Assembly (NCBI GenBank): GCA_002309235.1
Contig: DBXA01000041.1
Span: 10,103-15,970 of the forward strand
DNA length: 5,868 bases
Source: Christensenella sp. UBA1224
Lineage (GTDB): Bacteria > Bacillota > Clostridia > Christensenellales > Aristaeellaceae
Direction: 5' to 3'
Both the position numbers and the translations under genes were made by a program. The notes under the pieces were generated by a model that did no database searches, was not told where the DNA came from, and was given only the letters and a program-made list of their open reading frames with translations. Shown here piece by piece: positions 5,410-5,868 of the stretch; position 1 is the stretch's first letter; each line of letters opens with the position of its first letter.

Positions 5410-5868
5410 ATGAACGGATTGGAATGCAGAAATCAAAAGATTATTGACGCTGTGATAGAGAAAGAAAGAGCATTGTGCCCCGGCGCGATAGCTCTTATCG
5501 GGATATACGGCTCTTTTTTGACGGGAGATATACACCCATTGTCCGATCTGGACCTTTTGATCCTGATCAATGACGACCGGGGATGGCAGCTCGGAACAGC
5601 TTTCATACAGGATGACCTTGGCGTAGGGCACGATATCTACTGTACAGATTGGGAAAGCCTGCGCCGGGATGCCCGTTATGAACACCCCCATATAGCAAAG
5701 CTGATGGATTCCCGCATCGTGTATTGCGCGGAAGCGAAATACCGGGAGGAGCTTGAGGACCTTCGTGAACAAGTGCGTAAAAAGCTGGCGGAACCGTTTG
5801 GAGCAGCAGACCTCCAAATGGCCGAAAAAGAGCTGAAGGAAGCCCGGTGCTGCTATGCGCAGGCAATG
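5410..5868 (+). CDS. nucleotidyltransferase-fold protein, C-terminus beyond window
   Basis: The frame is open from ATG 5410 to the window end, giving 153 residues of an incomplete protein. It has the core of the DNA polymerase beta-type nucleotidyltransferase fold. GIYGSFLTGD at 31-40 carries the Gly-Ser motif, DLDLLIL at 46-52 carries the metal-binding Asp46 and Asp48, and GHDIYC at 73-78 offers Asp75 as the third carboxylate. All catalytic positions look intact. Such enzymes transfer a nucleotide to a small molecule, protein or RNA; aminoglycoside adenylyltransferases and uncharacterised clostridial relatives share this layout. The substrate cannot be told. The region after residue 110 is charged and helical and probably continues into a helical domain. 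AAAGGA at 5394-5399 is the likely ribosome binding site. The gene is divergent from the DUF3472-like pseudogene and has its own promoter. Confidence 0.88.
   Translation, partial: MNGLECRNQKIIDAVIEKERALCPGAIALIGIYGSFLTGDIHPLSDLDLLILINDDRGWQLGTAFIQDDLGVGHDIYCTDWESLRRDARYEHPHIAKLMDSRIVYCAEAKYREELEDLREQVRKKLAEPFGAADLQMAEKELKEARCCYAQAM

Noticed and set aside
5269..5817. Minus-strand ORF of about 182 codons opposite the nucleotidyltransferase
   Set aside because: The plus strand has the intact GS...DxD nucleotidyltransferase core with promoter and ribosome binding site. Only the last few codons of the minus ORF (MSVWDV) seem to belong to the DUF3472-like remnant.
1..5868. CRISPR arrays, insertion sequences, attachment sites or phage genes
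   Set aside because: No regularly spaced repeats, transposase or integrase sequence, or duplicated tRNA 3' end was visible. The left-edge tRNA could serve as an integration site, but its 3' end is outside the window.

Overview
The window reads as chromosomal DNA from a mid-GC Firmicute, most likely a gut or rumen Clostridia (Lachnospiraceae or a relative). The reasons are consistent AAAGGAG-type ribosome binding sites, sigma-A promoters, a GH3 beta-glucosidase with the inverted domain order known from rumen clostridia, and the style of the RtcB and HTH proteins. The taxonomy is inference, since no marker gene is present.

Layout. Almost everything lies on the minus strand, so the biological reading order is from right to left. 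At the right edge is one plus-strand gene, a nucleotidyltransferase cut by the window end (5410-5868), with its own TTGACA promoter. Divergent from it is a decayed gene resembling the DUF3472 family (about 5301-4739). Next comes a promoter (4721-4693) driving an 864-aa cytoplasmic GH3 glycoside hydrolase (4610-2016).

A second strong minus-strand promoter (1990-1962) starts a leader of about 240 nt that ends at rtcB. The leader holds a previously uncalled 41-codon ORF (1921-1796) and three segments that can pair in mutually exclusive ways (A 1900-1885, B 1836-1822, C 1762-1749). Segment C is part of an intrinsic terminator (1766-1735) just upstream of the RtcB RNA ligase gene (1707-508). A small XRE/Cro-type HTH gene (462-205) follows rtcB after 45 nt, with a hairpin between them. 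After 24 more nt, in the same direction, comes a degenerate tRNA-Glu(TTC)-like element ending in CCA (180-104), then the 5' part of tRNA-His(GTG) (47-1), cut by the window edge.

How it fits together. RtcB joins RNA ends left by nucleases (2',3'-cyclic phosphate or 3'-phosphate to 5'-OH). The leader has the layout of translation-coupled attenuation: a ribosome paused early in the small ORF would cover segment A, free B to pair with C, break the terminator and let rtcB be transcribed. This would couple RNA repair to ribosome stalling or tRNA damage. The sequence shows the pairings, promoter, ribosome binding site, small ORF and terminator directly; the regulatory logic is inference. The co-oriented HTH gene, tRNA-like element and tRNA-His downstream, with no evident terminator between, suggest that an RNA-repair gene and tRNA-type RNAs may share a transcript. 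The GH3 and nucleotidyltransferase genes look like ordinary unrelated neighbours.
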